Shown here in pieces: positions 37,337-48,753 of a DNA stretch of 64,000 nt (its first letter is position 1; each line of letters starts with the position of its first letter). The stretch is taken from positions 1 through 64,000 of the forward strand of contig MU863901.1 of assembly GCA_033296885.1 (NCBI GenBank). Direction: 5' to 3'. The translations under genes were made by a program, and so were the position numbers. Below the pieces are notes generated by a model, which saw nothing but the letters and a program-made list of their open reading frames with translations, searched no databases and had not been told where the DNA came from. Source of the stretch: Triangularia verruculosa. Taxonomy: Eukaryota > Ascomycota > Sordariomycetes > Sordariales > Podosporaceae.

Positions 37337-38989
37337 GTTGACGGTGAGGTATCTGTGGAAGCCGGTGTGGTGGTATGGTGTTGAGAGATGAGGTGGAGGT
37401 CAGGAAATGTATGTGTTGGTGATGATGGTGTTTACATCCACTGGAGGTGACTGGAATGCTGGTTCTGAATATACGGTTCTCGCCGGGAACATGTCCGGCT
37501 TATATTCCGTTCCAAGCTCCCTGACTTCCCTTCTTCACCCTCAATCACACCTCGGCATCATGGATTCGGTTGCTCGGATGGTAGGCCGTCGTGGCCGTCA
37601 AGACAACTGCGCCACGGGATTTGCACAAACGAGGCGAAGGGCGCGAGGTTCCCTAAGCAGCCTGAAGGCTGCAGATCTTCTCGTGTGTGGTGTGATGCCA
37701 GATGTCGGTGAGCTGTGGGACCAACCCTTTGGAAGAGAGAAGCAGTGATTGGAGAAAATGACCCAAAAAACGAATGTGTAGTTATCCGCTTCTGCAGAAG
37801 CATGACAGCGGAAGCAAACATTGGAGCAGTGGCCAGCACTTTGTCACCAAACGTCACTGTTGCAACCGCGCAGAATTCCACGAAAGCTGCTGTGCCCTGC
37901 CGCAGCCACGGGCAGGTGTGTCCTGGGAGTTGGAGCACTGGAGGCGCCCGAGGGTGGGCGTGGTGGGGCAGCCCACGGCCGATGCGGTGCTTTCCAGTGC
38001 TACGTTGCGCTGCAAGCCCAACACGATTTGGTTGCCATCTTCATGGAACCGTGGTGAGGGGTTACCTATAACGCTGTAAAGTTGCCCAACAGCCCCCACC
38101 AAGGTCAAAAATCCATGGTGAAAAAGGCTACTGCTCGGGCCACCTGCACGTTCTTTGCCCAGCTCACTCCAATTGCACGCGTTCAATGACGCGCGCGCCT
38201 TCCTGAGCCAGGTGTAGGTCACGTGCGGGGCCACTTTCCCTTGGTTTTCCCCACTTTAAGCCTACATACAGACAGTGGGGCAACTTCTACCGTGTCCTAA
38301 AAACGCCACCGTAGTGAGCGCTTTCTCTCCAAGATTCTCCTACGACACGCCACCGCTGTAAAGCCAAATCTCAAATGAACTGGGAGCGAACCGACCAGTT
38401 GAAAGAGTCAGCTGTCCACAGACTTGAGAGTTTGGTCCGTTGCTCCGTTTGTCGGTCCGGCTGCCAAATCAAATGTTCGAAAATACTTTTATAGACCAGT
38501 TTCGTATGCGAGAAACGCACATTTACCAACAGTAAAGTACAGTTCAACGAACTTGCTCGTCAAGTTCACTGTGCCAGCCCCGCTTCTATTCTCGTCTACT
38601 GCAGGGCCTCGGGTACGGACATCACCAGCCCAACGTTTTTGCCAAATCACACGTTTTTTCTGCGGCAGCAACGTTGTGTTCTCATGCACTGCACTGCCAG
38701 CCTGTCGGTCGGTATCTGTGGCTTTTGTGGAACCTCGCTCAAATGGTCCATCAATGAAAACTCCTCGGAGAAAAAGAACACCATGTTGTACCAGTAATAA
38801 CGTGTTCAATGGTATCATTTTTGAGACCAGCAATAGACACCATCCGAGACATGAACATTCTCAGTTAGGGTTAGGTAAAAAGGAATGTCTTTGCTCTCAA
38901 AGCTGGCTGACGTAGGTAGGTATATCGCAAAAGAAAATACCCGACCTCTTGCTGAAGCAGCCAGTCTATCTACGTATCGTCTACATCCG
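37337..38989. other. 1.65-kb spacer, no gene recognised
   Basis: Frames on both strands are random-looking. A short telomere-like GTTAGGGTTAGG stretch occurs near 38864-38874 and is too short to mean anything. Confidence 0.5.
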
Positions 38990-40168
38990 CTAGGATTCCT
39001 CCGCAGCACCAGGAAGTGCTTTGAGCCCTGTCATCATACTGTCAGCTTCTACAAACTATGCCAGAAATAGCACACGGGACACCACTTACAGCCGTTGATG
39101 GGCTCATCCACTACTGTCGGGACAGAGCATTGGTTCATCGCCGAGATACTCTGGCTCTTCAGAGTGGGGCAGTTGACGTAGCATGGGGAGTCCATCGCCC
39201 TCTGCAAAGAATCGTCCAACCAGCCGAACATATAGTCACCGTGGGAGCCGAATCCAGTGCTATTGGTTCTGTTAGCTTATTCGGCCTTCTCAACCGGCCC
39301 GAGGCACTTACGAATCATCCATCGACCAAAGGAAAGGCTGGGAGCCGTCCTCAGGCCATAGATCCTTGTTGTTAAACTGCCTGGTATCCCAAATCACCTC
39401 GTACATCAACTGGGGAACCCGAACGGGGTGCGACGCCGGGCAGGGCCCGCCACCCTCGAAGGTTCCAGACTCTGGGTAGGACATATGCGCCATATGGTCG
39501 GGTGAGTCGAGGTTCTTCCCATCCCAGCAGGTGGGGAAACGCACGTTTGCCATGATTCCGTAGGCACAAGGCTCCTTGGGGAAGTACATGGTCTCAGGAT
39601 ATCTTGTCCCGAATGTCTTGAGGCAGGTGTATGTGATCTGTCGAAACCTGGATGCCTGGTCTCGGCTTCGATACATGGCCTCGCCGATCAGCATACGGAA
39701 GCCGGTCTTGAATGCCGTCACCTTGGAAGTCTGCTGGTAGTTGACCAGACCATCTTGCATGTAATACACGGTCATTCCACCATTGGATCCCTCGAATCCG
39801 GCGTTGGGAATTTGCGGTACTCGATGGACACTGCCGTTCCGTGCCTTGAAGAACAAGACCGCTGTCCAGTAGTTGGAGAAGTCTTCAGAGAACTGGCAGG
39901 TTGTGCACGTCGCCTTCTTTGCGATGTCGCCGGCCGCGGCATCCATACTGAGATTGAAGGCATTCTAGTTGAAGGTCAGCGTATGCTGGTTCTCTCTCCC
40001 AATGAGTGTCCTTACGCCACCGATGATCTGATGAAGATGAGGAGAGGGTGCCACGCCGGGATTGACGAGAGGATCAGTTCGCTCGACGACGAGTTGGGAA
40101 CACCCGAACCGAAGTAGGGCTGACGCTGGAGCGACCAACGCGAGAGCTGCAGCAGAGCTCCAATGCAT
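38990..40168 (-). CDS. secreted DUF1996 protein
   Basis: Four exons, 40168..40016, 39964..39312, 39259..39090 and 39027..38990, with introns of 51, 52 and 62 nt, encode 337 residues. The signal peptide MHWSSAAALALVAPASA is followed by the diagnostic DUF1996 entry RFGCSQL-VERTDPLVNPG-SPHLHQIIGGNAF, whose last residues are joined across intron 1. Further family blocks are TCTTCQFSEDFSNYWTAVLFF, GMTVYYMQDG, GFRMLIG, ANVRFPTCWDGKNLDSPDH-AHMSYP, CPASHPVRVPQLMYEV and STGFGSHGDYMFGW. DUF1996 proteins are secreted or wall-associated, with unknown catalytic role; conserved His and Cys residues suggest metal binding or disulfides. The very short last exon (12 codons) is supported by correct phase and a stop. 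Confidence 0.93.
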
Positions 40169-42272
40169 CTTCTTGTTGGTTCCTTTTGTCTGTATTCAGG
40201 GGTAGTACTGACACGCCTTCAAGTCATGAACAACACCTGACCGTGAAAGGGAAACGCGAATGTACAGGGAATTCTGGAAGCAACATGGCAGTCTTTATTG
40301 CGAAATCAAAACCGCGTTTTCTCCTCCCCTGTTCCGGACCAGCCCGCCAAGGGCTACAGACTGGGACCGCCACCGACCCTCGAATGCCTTGATGCACCCC
40401 ATCGATCAGTAATTACATATAAGTGGATCTCGGTCCGTTTCACTCCCATGGAATATGTGGGACGAAGCCAGCTGTGTTGTGAAATTCATTGACGGTAGAC
40501 GGGGACAGCAATCAGGACGCAACTGCCGGTGGCCATGGTAGCTGCGAGCGGGGGGTTGCCGCGATGCAATCAATTTATTTACTTTTGAACAGCCTGCAGT
40601 GTTTTGTCTTTGTATATTCCCGGCCAATTCAACCCCGCATCTCAGTTATGGGAGCATTTATTTGATGATTGGACCCGCCAATCCAGGCTGGGCGCAATAT
40701 CTACTGACATTTTCCCGGTTTGAGGGTAGTTGATTGACCTCGACTTGCCTCGCTTTGTCTCGATATTGTATGTGCGGTGATCAGCATTCTCAATTACAGG
40801 TCTTGATTCAGCCACTGATTTGATAAAGGCCTTGTTGGTCAACAAGAGATTCAGCCTATCTCTTTGCTGGCCTGGAAGAGATATCGAAGCACTTGGCGGC
40901 TTCCATGGCATCGAGGAAAACGCTCGTGGGTCACCAGAGGAAAGCCAAGGATGGCTTTCAACATATCTCCCAGTACAAATATGCCAGCATCTTTTCTGGG
41001 CTAGAAATAGGTATGTAGCATACCTAGGTACTTGCAGGTTGTGCTTGTCTACAATAAAGTGCTGGCTTAGGTACCTATGCTGCCAGACTCGGCCGGTTAA
41101 CGGCAACCGGGTTTGATCCGTCCCAATCAGAGACATCATTGCCAATCTAAAGACACTTTCACACGTGCGGAAGTCTCGGCTGCTGGGCTTGGGCTTCAAG
41201 GCGATGTGGTGACGAGGTCTCAGGCATGTAGCGCACACAAGTAGAATCACATCAGTTTCCCTATCTATTGTCAATGACACCTCTGATTTCCAACCATGTC
41301 CTGTCTTACTGAGGCGGTGTTCTCGGAGCTTCTAGAGCGTCTTCTGAGAGGCTGAATCTTAGGTAACCTTAAGAGGTAGCCATAGGCCTGAAGGAATAGC
41401 ACAGACTTTTCACGACAGTACCTAGAGAGGCACTTAAAGATAGCAGGGATGCCTTTAAAAGGTCAGTAGAGCGACACGAGAAGTCAGTAATAGGCTTTCA
41501 CAAGGTGATTCAATGGCCTGAATATCTGATAGTTGAGATAATAAGAGGGGGGAATCGGGCATCATGGAGAGGAAGGATACCACAAGGCAAATGTCGAGAA
41601 AATGGGCATGTAGGTTTATGTCTAATCTGAAAAGGTCAACAGAAGGGACACCAGATTCTAGAACCGACTGTACAAGCTCAGACCCTTTCCCACTTTTGAT
41701 AATTTAGCTCTTTTCCACTTGCACTGGTGCATCGTTGCGTCTTATTAGTGCCTGCCAAAAAAAGAAAAAAGAGTCAGCACTTATCGCTTATTTAGTTCCA
41801 TCAGGAATTATGGAGCATGAGTGAGTGTGCCAGGTACCTTACCCAGTAAACTCCTCGGTGTCGGAACTCGGCTGCTAGACGCACCGATGCAGGATTCGAG
41901 CCCGGGGGTTTGTCACCAGCCAGGTGGACGCCCCGAACCTGAAGGCAGAGTCGGTAGCTACACCTCACGGGATGAACATTTACCCATTCAGCATTTCGAT
42001 TGGTAGGCACAACAGTCGGGCGCGATAACCCTGTGTATTTTCATTGGGTCTTTGTTGCCCAGAAAGTCAGCTGGCGAAGCAAGCCCGCTGCCATTGGATG
42101 GACTCAGAGCAACACCTGTGTGCCTTGAGTTCTGTCAGTTCACGGGCCCTATCTTCTGCTCGCACTTCATGCCAATATCATTACTATTTATCTACCATCC
42201 AAAGATGGTGTTGCAAGGCCGAATCTGCCGTGATGGTTTTTGCGGGACAAAGGTGATCTTCATCCCACATCC
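40169..42272. other. 2.1-kb spacer with palindromic motifs
   Basis: No gene is supported. A 212-codon minus-strand frame at 40642-41280 has no family signature. The spacer carries TACCTAGGTA at 41021-41030 and the register-shifted TAGGTACCTA at 41068-41077. Confidence 0.5.
41021..41030. repeat. TACCTAGGTA palindrome
   Basis: A perfect copy, followed 38 bp further on by TAGGTACCTA (41068-41077), the same repeat in the other register. Confidence 0.8.
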
Positions 42273-43811
42273 ATGATAGAGCCATTCATGACAGGCATCA
42301 TTACAGTCTCACTATCCTCCTGCGAGGGTGTTTTCCCAACACCTGCCAACAATGGGCCCACTAGACGGTCTGTATACCATGACCTGAACCCACACTGCCG
42401 AGAAATCCGTCTACTCAGACTTCATCTTGAAGACAACGATGGCTTCATTGCATGTGATCTTCTGCCTGCGATTACTTTGTCGACTGCCAAAGGAAAATAC
42501 ACGGCAATATCCTACTGTGCTGGAGATCCGAAAAGGACTAAGCAAATCCTCGTCAATGGCATTCATTTCAACGTCTTTGAGAATCTCGCCCATGTCCTGG
42601 ACATGACGAGAGACTTTTGGAGGAAGAACTGTCCCAACAAAGAGTGTATCATCTGGGCCGACCAAATATGCATCAACCAGTCCAACCTTGCTGAGCGCTC
42701 ACATCAAGTCGGTTTCATGAGGAGCATTTATTCTTCAGCAGTTCAGACCTTGATATGCCTTTCCACCACTGAAGTCGACCCACGCGGGATTGAGTGGCTG
42801 GTCAACCTACACCAAAGTGTTGACCCCGATGGGGATTTTTACCAGTATTACTTTCACCTGGAGTACCACCTGCGCACCAACCTGGCCAACCAGCAATTTC
42901 TCAACGACTGGTTTACCTTTTACGACGTTTTCAGTAGTCCTTGGTGGACTCGGACCTGGGTCTACCAAGAGTTCATCTCATCTTCCAATATCTACTTCCT
43001 GTATGGCCGATCATCCATCACCTGGAAACGGCTGTCCGAGGTGCTCCCTACCCTGCAGAAATACAGCCACTTTCCTTACTTTGGACCTGCCATAACGGAG
43101 CGACAAGCTCAAGTGGCTGATACAAACAACATTGTCAACTTCTTCGTGATCAGTAAACTGCGATTTGACCGGGTTGGGCCGTTCGACTTGATGGATCTGC
43201 TGTCTCAGTCTCGACATCTCCAGAGCAGCGATGCCCGCGACAGGATCTATGCTTTTCTCGGCCTTGTCCGCGAGGATTACGGCATACTACCGGATTACTC
43301 TCCTGAAAATACTATGGAAAAGCTTTTGGTGGATATTGCAACTCGGGTCGTGTTGCAAGACAGGACGTTAGATATTCTATCGGATGCATGTCGGGTGAGA
43401 GGTGAACTGTCTCCTTCACTTCCCTCTTGGGTCCCAGACTGGACCACAAAGGCCTGCGTCCGCCTTTTACCGAGGATAATTCGGGACAACAATGATCAAC
43501 CCGTCCCGATCTTTCCTCCAATTGTTGATACCGGAAGGCTAGAAGTTCAAGGGTTTCATATTGGAGCGCCTCGAAAGGGAAAGATTGGGTGGTTTGTTCC
43601 TAGCCGACAAGACACATTTCGTCAGTGGGAAGGTCGCGATGAACTATGGGAGATTGTCGGGGCTCCGGGTCCGTTTGTTTTGCATCATGCTGGGGACCGT
43701 GAGTACCGGCTTTTTAAGGAGGCTCGAGGCGCACGACCATCTGGATACACCAGTGTGGAAAGTCTCATTAAGAAGGAAGGCCTGCAGATGCAAACTGTGG
43801 TCCTTTCATGA
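42273..43811 (+). CDS. HET-domain (heterokaryon incompatibility) protein
   Basis: A single exon, 512 residues from the ATG at 42273 (the frame upstream only reaches a non-ATG codon). The HET domain begins at about residue 74 with KYTAISYCAGDP, continues with the conserved LAHVLDMTRDFW, then IIWADQICINQSNLAERSHQV, and MRSIYSSA. These are the three signature blocks of the family. The second half has TRTWVYQEFI, SSDARDRIYAFLGLV and PSWVPDW, also typical. HET proteins trigger programmed cell death on non-self fusion or serve as executor modules in fungal immunity-like systems. No NACHT, NLR or WD repeat region is attached and no partner gene (such as a het-s or het-c type) lies next to it, so its trigger is unknown. 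Confidence 0.92.
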   Translation: MIEPFMTGIITVSLSSCEGVFPTPANNGPTRRSVYHDLNPHCREIRLLRLHLEDNDGFIACDLLPAITLSTAKGKYTAISYCAGDPKRTKQILVNGIHFNVFENLAHVLDMTRDFWRKNCPNKECIIWADQICINQSNLAERSHQVGFMRSIYSSAVQTLICLSTTEVDPRGIEWLVNLHQSVDPDGDFYQYYFHLEYHLRTNLANQQFLNDWFTFYDVFSSPWWTRTWVYQEFISSSNIYFLYGRSSITWKRLSEVLPTLQKYSHFPYFGPAITERQAQVADTNNIVNFFVISKLRFDRVGPFDLMDLLSQSRHLQSSDARDRIYAFLGLVREDYGILPDYSPENTMEKLLVDIATRVVLQDRTLDILSDACRVRGELSPSLPSWVPDWTTKACVRLLPRIIRDNNDQPVPIFPPIVDTGRLEVQGFHIGAPRKGKIGWFVPSRQDTFRQWEGRDELWEIVGAPGPFVLHHAGDREYRLFKEARGARPSGYTSVESLIKKEGLQMQTVVLS

Positions 43812-44127
43812 TTACTTGTCTCTTTAGACATCGTTGCTGGTCGAACTTTCCCAGAGCGGCAGATGGAGGGCGGGGGTTACTCTGAGAGAACCGGGAAATG
43901 CATCACTGCAAATCCTCTCACACCTTACGGTACCTAATTGGTGTGCGCTTATGGAAGTTGCGTTGCTATTGCATCATTTGCATTTTGTCACGAAATGCCC
44001 AGCAATTTTCATCAAAGAAAGCCTGACTGCGACATTTTTCTCGTATGTACTATCTCGGGGCTAGTTACATGAGGCCAATCTTCTTTTTACACAATTTGCC
44101 TTTCCCTTCTTACATCCTTTCCATAAT
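43812..44127. other. convergent spacer
   Basis: 316 bp between the 3' ends of the HET gene and the xylanase gene. Nothing recognisable. Confidence 0.5.
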
Positions 44128-44898
44128 TTAGTTATTGTCTCTCCTCGAATCAGGCTCATTGGGATAGGGAACCCCCTCCACACCGACCTCCTTCACCGTG
44201 ATCGCAGAAGAACCACTGCTTCCATAACCCTCGGTAGCCAAGATCATGTAATCATGAGTGCCCAACTTGAGGTTACTTTTCTCCCAAGCAGCAAAGTGAT
44301 TGGCCACAGTGATGGTACCTCCTACGCGATGATTCTTACGAACCGACCAGAACTGATAGAAGGTGGCGCGCCCAACGATCGAAGGCTGGTTCACTCTCTG
44401 CGTGCGGTAGATGTCGTAGTCACTGCCGTCGCTGTTGACGGTGCCGAGGCGCGAAGTCCCGCTGCTGGGGTTGTACGAGCCGAAGCTTTCGACGATGTAG
44501 TACTCGATCAGACTGTTCTTAGTCCATCCGTACAGCGCGAGGTACGAGTTGACGCTCCTGCCGGACCATGTCCCGTTGTATTGGACAACCTTGGGACCGC
44601 CGGGGTTCCAACCTTTTCCGCCGACCCAGTTGCCGACGTTTGTCCAGGTGGCTGTGTAAGTCCCGTTGACTTGGTTGCGGTAGTCGACGCTGCCGCGGCC
44701 GTCAGACCAGTACGAGTAAAAATACCCACTGTGGAAGCCGTTGCCTTCGGGGTCGCCTCTGGCGGCTGCAGGGGCACGGCGGTCTTCTCCGTGAAGTTTG
44801 GAGCCCAGGTCTACTGATCTGCCGAAGAGTTGTTCGTCTAGGGGCACGGCCGCCGCTAGGGTTGCGGCGAGGCCGGCGAGGAAGAGGGAGAAACGCAT
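44128..44898 (-). CDS. GH11 endo-1,4-beta-xylanase
   Basis: A single exon of 256 residues from the ATG at 44898 (MRFSLFLAGLAATLAAAVP, a clear signal peptide), then a propeptide of about 40 residues with basic processing sites. The GH11 jelly-roll follows: YFYSYWSDGRGSVDY, GNWVGGKGWNPG, YLALYGWTKNSLIEYYIVE with the nucleophile Glu near residue 131, RTQRVNQPSI-G-ATFYQFWSVR, and ILATEGYGSSG with the acid/base Glu near residue 222. It hydrolyses xylan backbones of plant cell walls outside the cell. No carbohydrate-binding module is attached. Expression is probably substrate-induced in this class of enzyme, but no binding site was identified. Confidence 0.96.
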   Translation of the reverse strand: MRFSLFLAGLAATLAAAVPLDEQLFGRSVDLGSKLHGEDRRAPAAARGDPEGNGFHSGYFYSYWSDGRGSVDYRNQVNGTYTATWTNVGNWVGGKGWNPGGPKVVQYNGTWSGRSVNSYLALYGWTKNSLIEYYIVESFGSYNPSSGTSRLGTVNSDGSDYDIYRTQRVNQPSIVGRATFYQFWSVRKNHRVGGTITVANHFAAWEKSNLKLGTHDYMILATEGYGSSGSSAITVKEVGVEGVPYPNEPDSRRDNN

Positions 44899-47207
44899 AA
44901 TGATAGCTGTGAACAAAAGCTGTGATGCAGAAGCTGTGTTCCTGATCTGGTAGCCCGAGGGATGGACGAAGGAAGTTTTTTATACCCATCAAGGCGGTTT
45001 GGGCCATCGGCATTTGCCTTGCATAAGGTAGCTCCCGGTCACACGACTCCAATACATTTAGATGATTCAAGTCCGGGTATACCACGTCGGGCTTTTATCC
45101 TCGCGGCTAAAGCCACAAATATGTCTACGGCAAAGACATATGTACGCGCTAGCTGTGATTTGCCCAATACACCAGCTTTTGATGCCATTCACTTTGAAAG
45201 ACTAGCGGCTAAGGGATGATTCCTATTGAAGCGGCTGACGGCAACTCGGACGTGCGGACGTTCTAGCTTTTGTCATAAATAGTGACGAAGAAATGTACAT
45301 TGAAGACAAGCCCCCGAATGAATGAAAGTACCCTAGGAAGGTTACCTGTGTCAAACCCAGGAATAATGCAGGCCCCCTCCAACGCTAGTCGCTAACCAAA
45401 ACATGCAGCCAAAAAGCGAGAAAGAAAATGGAAGTGGTTGAGGAGTGGGATTTCTTCGAATGAACAAGAGAGAGCAAGAGGCATGTATTGACACATAACG
45501 AATCCAAAATGTGGAAGGCACTAAACTGGTTCCTCACCTTGTATGGGAGACCACCTTCATGTTTAACAATATCACGACTTTGGTAGCCCAAGACAGCATT
45601 GTCTTGAACTATCGCCAACTGAGTGGACCTTTCTTTCGCTTCTTGCCGAGTCTTTACCTAGTCCTCATCTGTAAATTTTCCAAAATAGCTTATGCATAAA
45701 CGCCCGGAGGTGGTGCGTAAGCACCTAAAAAACCCCAGCAAATTTCTGGGATCAGTAATGTCTACTTGCCCAGAGTGAGGTAATACCAACATAAGCGAAA
45801 TTGACTGCCACTGTGAATTGTCCAGCATACGCGGTTGTCAAAAGGATGATTCAGCGCTCTCCATTATAACCATGGGAATGTGTCTTAGATGTCGGGAGGA
45901 CCAATGAGGGCTCGGTTGGGGCTCTTATCGACTGAGCAAATCAAGACTGCTGTAAATTTGAACATGGGATTATGCGTTAAGAGTTGACGAAGTCTCCCAA
46001 AGTGGTATTGATGACCGAGATCGACGTTAAGGATTCAATAAGGTACCTAGGGTGCGTTTTGATGATGGCTCGATGGCTATATGCCCGGTTGTGATATGTG
46101 TCAAATGTGCGGGGCGAGCCTTGAACCCGTCAGACCCGGTGCACATGCAGGTTGCGTGGAGTAATACAATTGGCAAAGTATACGCACAAAGTCGTCTTGG
46201 TCTCTCGGATCTAGCCGAGTGGGGATAACGCTCAGATGTTTCCTGATAGGGCCCATTTTGAACGGATCAACATGTTGCGCGATGCGGTTGGTACGAGAAA
46301 CCATCAAATATTGCTGCACCTGGGCTTGGCGTGACATGAGAGGCGCTGTCTGCCGTGATCCTTCTGTTCTTCGACGCAGCCCTATGTCTTGCACCACCGG
46401 TAACTTCTATCACAGACAAGATCAAGGTAGCCTGTGGCATGGTCGTGGAGTGAGGTTAAACTTGAATGACAGGGGCACATGCTAAGCTTTCTTCGGGAGG
46501 CGTTTGTCGAACTTCCTCTCCGCCGCTAGGATCTGAGTTGTGGTAGTAGCGTGGGAGGCAAGGTCAGGATCAGAGTGTTGGTTGCGATAGCATCCCATAC
46601 GACATCTAAGCACTAACTTATGCAAGGACGAAACGGATCCGCTTCCTGACGCCTTATGCTTATACATGACGGCACCTTCCTAGCCTGTACTCTCACCGCC
46701 GGAAAAGCGTCGCATTTGGTTGGCCGCCATATGTGTTGTGCAATGAGGGGCGATATCGCAAGTAATACGGAAGGAATATGGTCGAAACACACAGTGCGCG
46801 CCACGCCTCGAGAACCCTAACCCTGATTGTGATGCCACAATACGGTGATGGCCAAACATCATCTGGACAATGATGCAGGAACCGAGGGTCCTAGGATTCG
46901 AGGCATTGACGGGTAGTTATGTTGCTGGGAGACTCGGTGGCTACCGACAGTTCTTTGAGAAGCAAGGTGAAAATAGAACATGAGGGGTTGTTGCGTGTCT
47001 CACTTCACACTGTGCTTTGTAATCCTGACCAGCAGGAGTCCCGCGTTCCATGTGTAACATCAACGGCACCCGACGCCTCATGGGTGCATGCCGGCGGGAG
47101 AAGGCTCGCGTTGCCGGTTTCGAGCAGATACTTAATAAAGGCGGCACACTGCCACGTCCCCTTCTTGCGCCCAACCTGCACAGTACAACGCAAATACCGA
47201 CAGCACA
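44899..47207. other. 2.3-kb spacer at the left border of the metabolite cluster
   Basis: No supported gene. The right part contains the promoter of the Zn2Cys6 gene. It includes several CCGG-containing words (GCCGGCGGG and GCCGGTTTC near 47090-47120), possible autoregulatory sites. A ccctaaccct word near 46815 is too short to be telomeric. Confidence 0.5.
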
Positions 47208-48531
47208 ATGTCCCCAAACCGCAACGCTCGCACTTCTCGCAAAGGAGAGATCCCGCGCAATTTCATCCGCAATTGGCACAGCTCAGGATCTCGTGGTGCC
47301 ACCCCGTTGGTTCGCCGACCGATCACTGCCTGCCAGAGCTGCCGTGCAGCCAAGGTCAAGTGTGACGGGCAGCAAGAATGCAACCGTTGCACCAACCGCG
47401 GCATCGTCTGTAGATATGTAAATTCCGAGCCCGCCGAACCCTTTCATCAAAGCGGCCGTCGACCTTCAACGGATGCTGTGGCACCGCAAATCGACCCCAA
47501 GACAGTGTCACCCAAGACGACATCAGTTAACTTTGAAGCCATGGACGCAACAGATCACTCCCCCTTAGACACAATGACCTACCCGCCTATGCTCGACATC
47601 ATGACCGACTGGACATCCGACACAAATCCGCCGTCATTTGATGACTTTGACTGGCAAGCAATAGATCCTAGTCTAAATGTAGGTTTTGAGCCGAAGATGG
47701 AACGGCCACCAAGGCCTGCCCGGAAATAGGTAGCAGATGCTAACACTGGCGACCCAGACCACTTCATCTGAGCTGGACTCCATCTTTCACTCCCCGCTCG
47801 TTTCCCCGCCGCTAGATCTGGATTTGTCATATGCCGCACCTTCGTTTGGAGTAGGCAGCAACAGTGCGAGTACGACCACAACGGGGGTCTCTTCCTCTAT
47901 GAGCACTACTGCTGCTACGAATATCACCAGGGCCACAAGTGTCACAAGCACCGCCAGCGCCTCGTCATTTAGTCCAAGTCAGCTTTTCACGTCGCCCAAC
48001 TGCGCGTGCCGGGAAGGATTGGCAGCTCTCGTTCCCAGGCTCAAAAGCGCCATTCGGGAGAAGCAGCTCGACGAAGTCATCAAAGTCACCGGGGATGTAA
48101 TGAGGGGCTGCCAGGAGATTGTCGACTGCGCCGCCTGTCAGCTCACCTGCACAGACTTGATCTGCATGATGTCGGTATTCCAGCAGACTGATTCCTGTTT
48201 CGACCACATCTCCAGAGCCGAACTAGACGGCTCCATCAAGTTGAATTTTGGCGGGCAGGAGATCCTGATCAACGACCCGAATCTGAGAGCCATGCTCGTC
48301 ATGGACCTCGTACAACACGCCACAATGGTGTTGGACGCCATCAGCACCAAGGGCCAAACGATGCTACGAGCGCTGGGAACGCCATCGCTTCTCGCAAGGG
48401 CTAACATCGGTTATTTGGAGACAGTGATTGGTGATTTCAGGAAACTTCTTCGTACGGTTGCTGATCAAGCAAATTCCCCTGGATTCTCTCCGATGAGTCC
48501 GTCGCGGACGCTGGAATCGGTCAGTCGCTAG
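47208..48531 (+). CDS. AflR-type Zn(II)2Cys6 cluster regulator
   Basis: Exons 47208..47678 and 47758..48531 (79-nt intron with GCTAAC branch site) encode 414 residues. The binuclear zinc cluster uses Cys42, 45, 52, 58, 61 and 68 with spacing C-x2-C-x6-C-x5-C-x2-C-x6-C. A Ser/Thr-rich linker leads to a C-terminal region that resembles the aflatoxin regulatory protein (AFLR) domain, starting at CACREGLAALVPRLKSAI and including EIVDCAACQLTCTDLICMM. Proteins of this type activate the gene cluster in which they sit (aflatoxin and similar pathways). It is the leftmost gene of the cluster here and is convergent with the MFS exporter, their ends being only 222 bp apart. Confidence 0.93.
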
Positions 48532-48753
48532 GAGCGGGGTATTATGGGTCTAGATTGTATATCAAATAGGAACCTGGATGTCGAATCTATACAAGCTACA
48601 ATTCAAATTGATACCAACTACCACACAAGCAAACGTTTTACCTCCCGCACAATATTACCAGGTATCTCACACTGTACTCCCGACCAAACACAACCCTCAG
48701 ACTCATTCTGGAAACCTACAAACACTCCCACTCCTCCGCCGACTATTGCGTGT

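Noticed and set aside
38864..38874. Telomere-like GTTAGGGTTAGG word (also ccctaaccct near 46815)
   Set aside because: Less than two repeat units each; expected by chance and not an interstitial telomere.
40642..41280. Minus-strand frame of 212 codons
   Set aside because: No domain, no signal peptide, and it overlaps spacer palindromes. Chance frame is the simpler reading.
41885..41915. B-box-like GATTCGAGCCC word suggesting a tRNA (another near 46110 on the minus strand)
   Set aside because: No complementary T-stem, anticodon arm or acceptor stem can be drawn around either.
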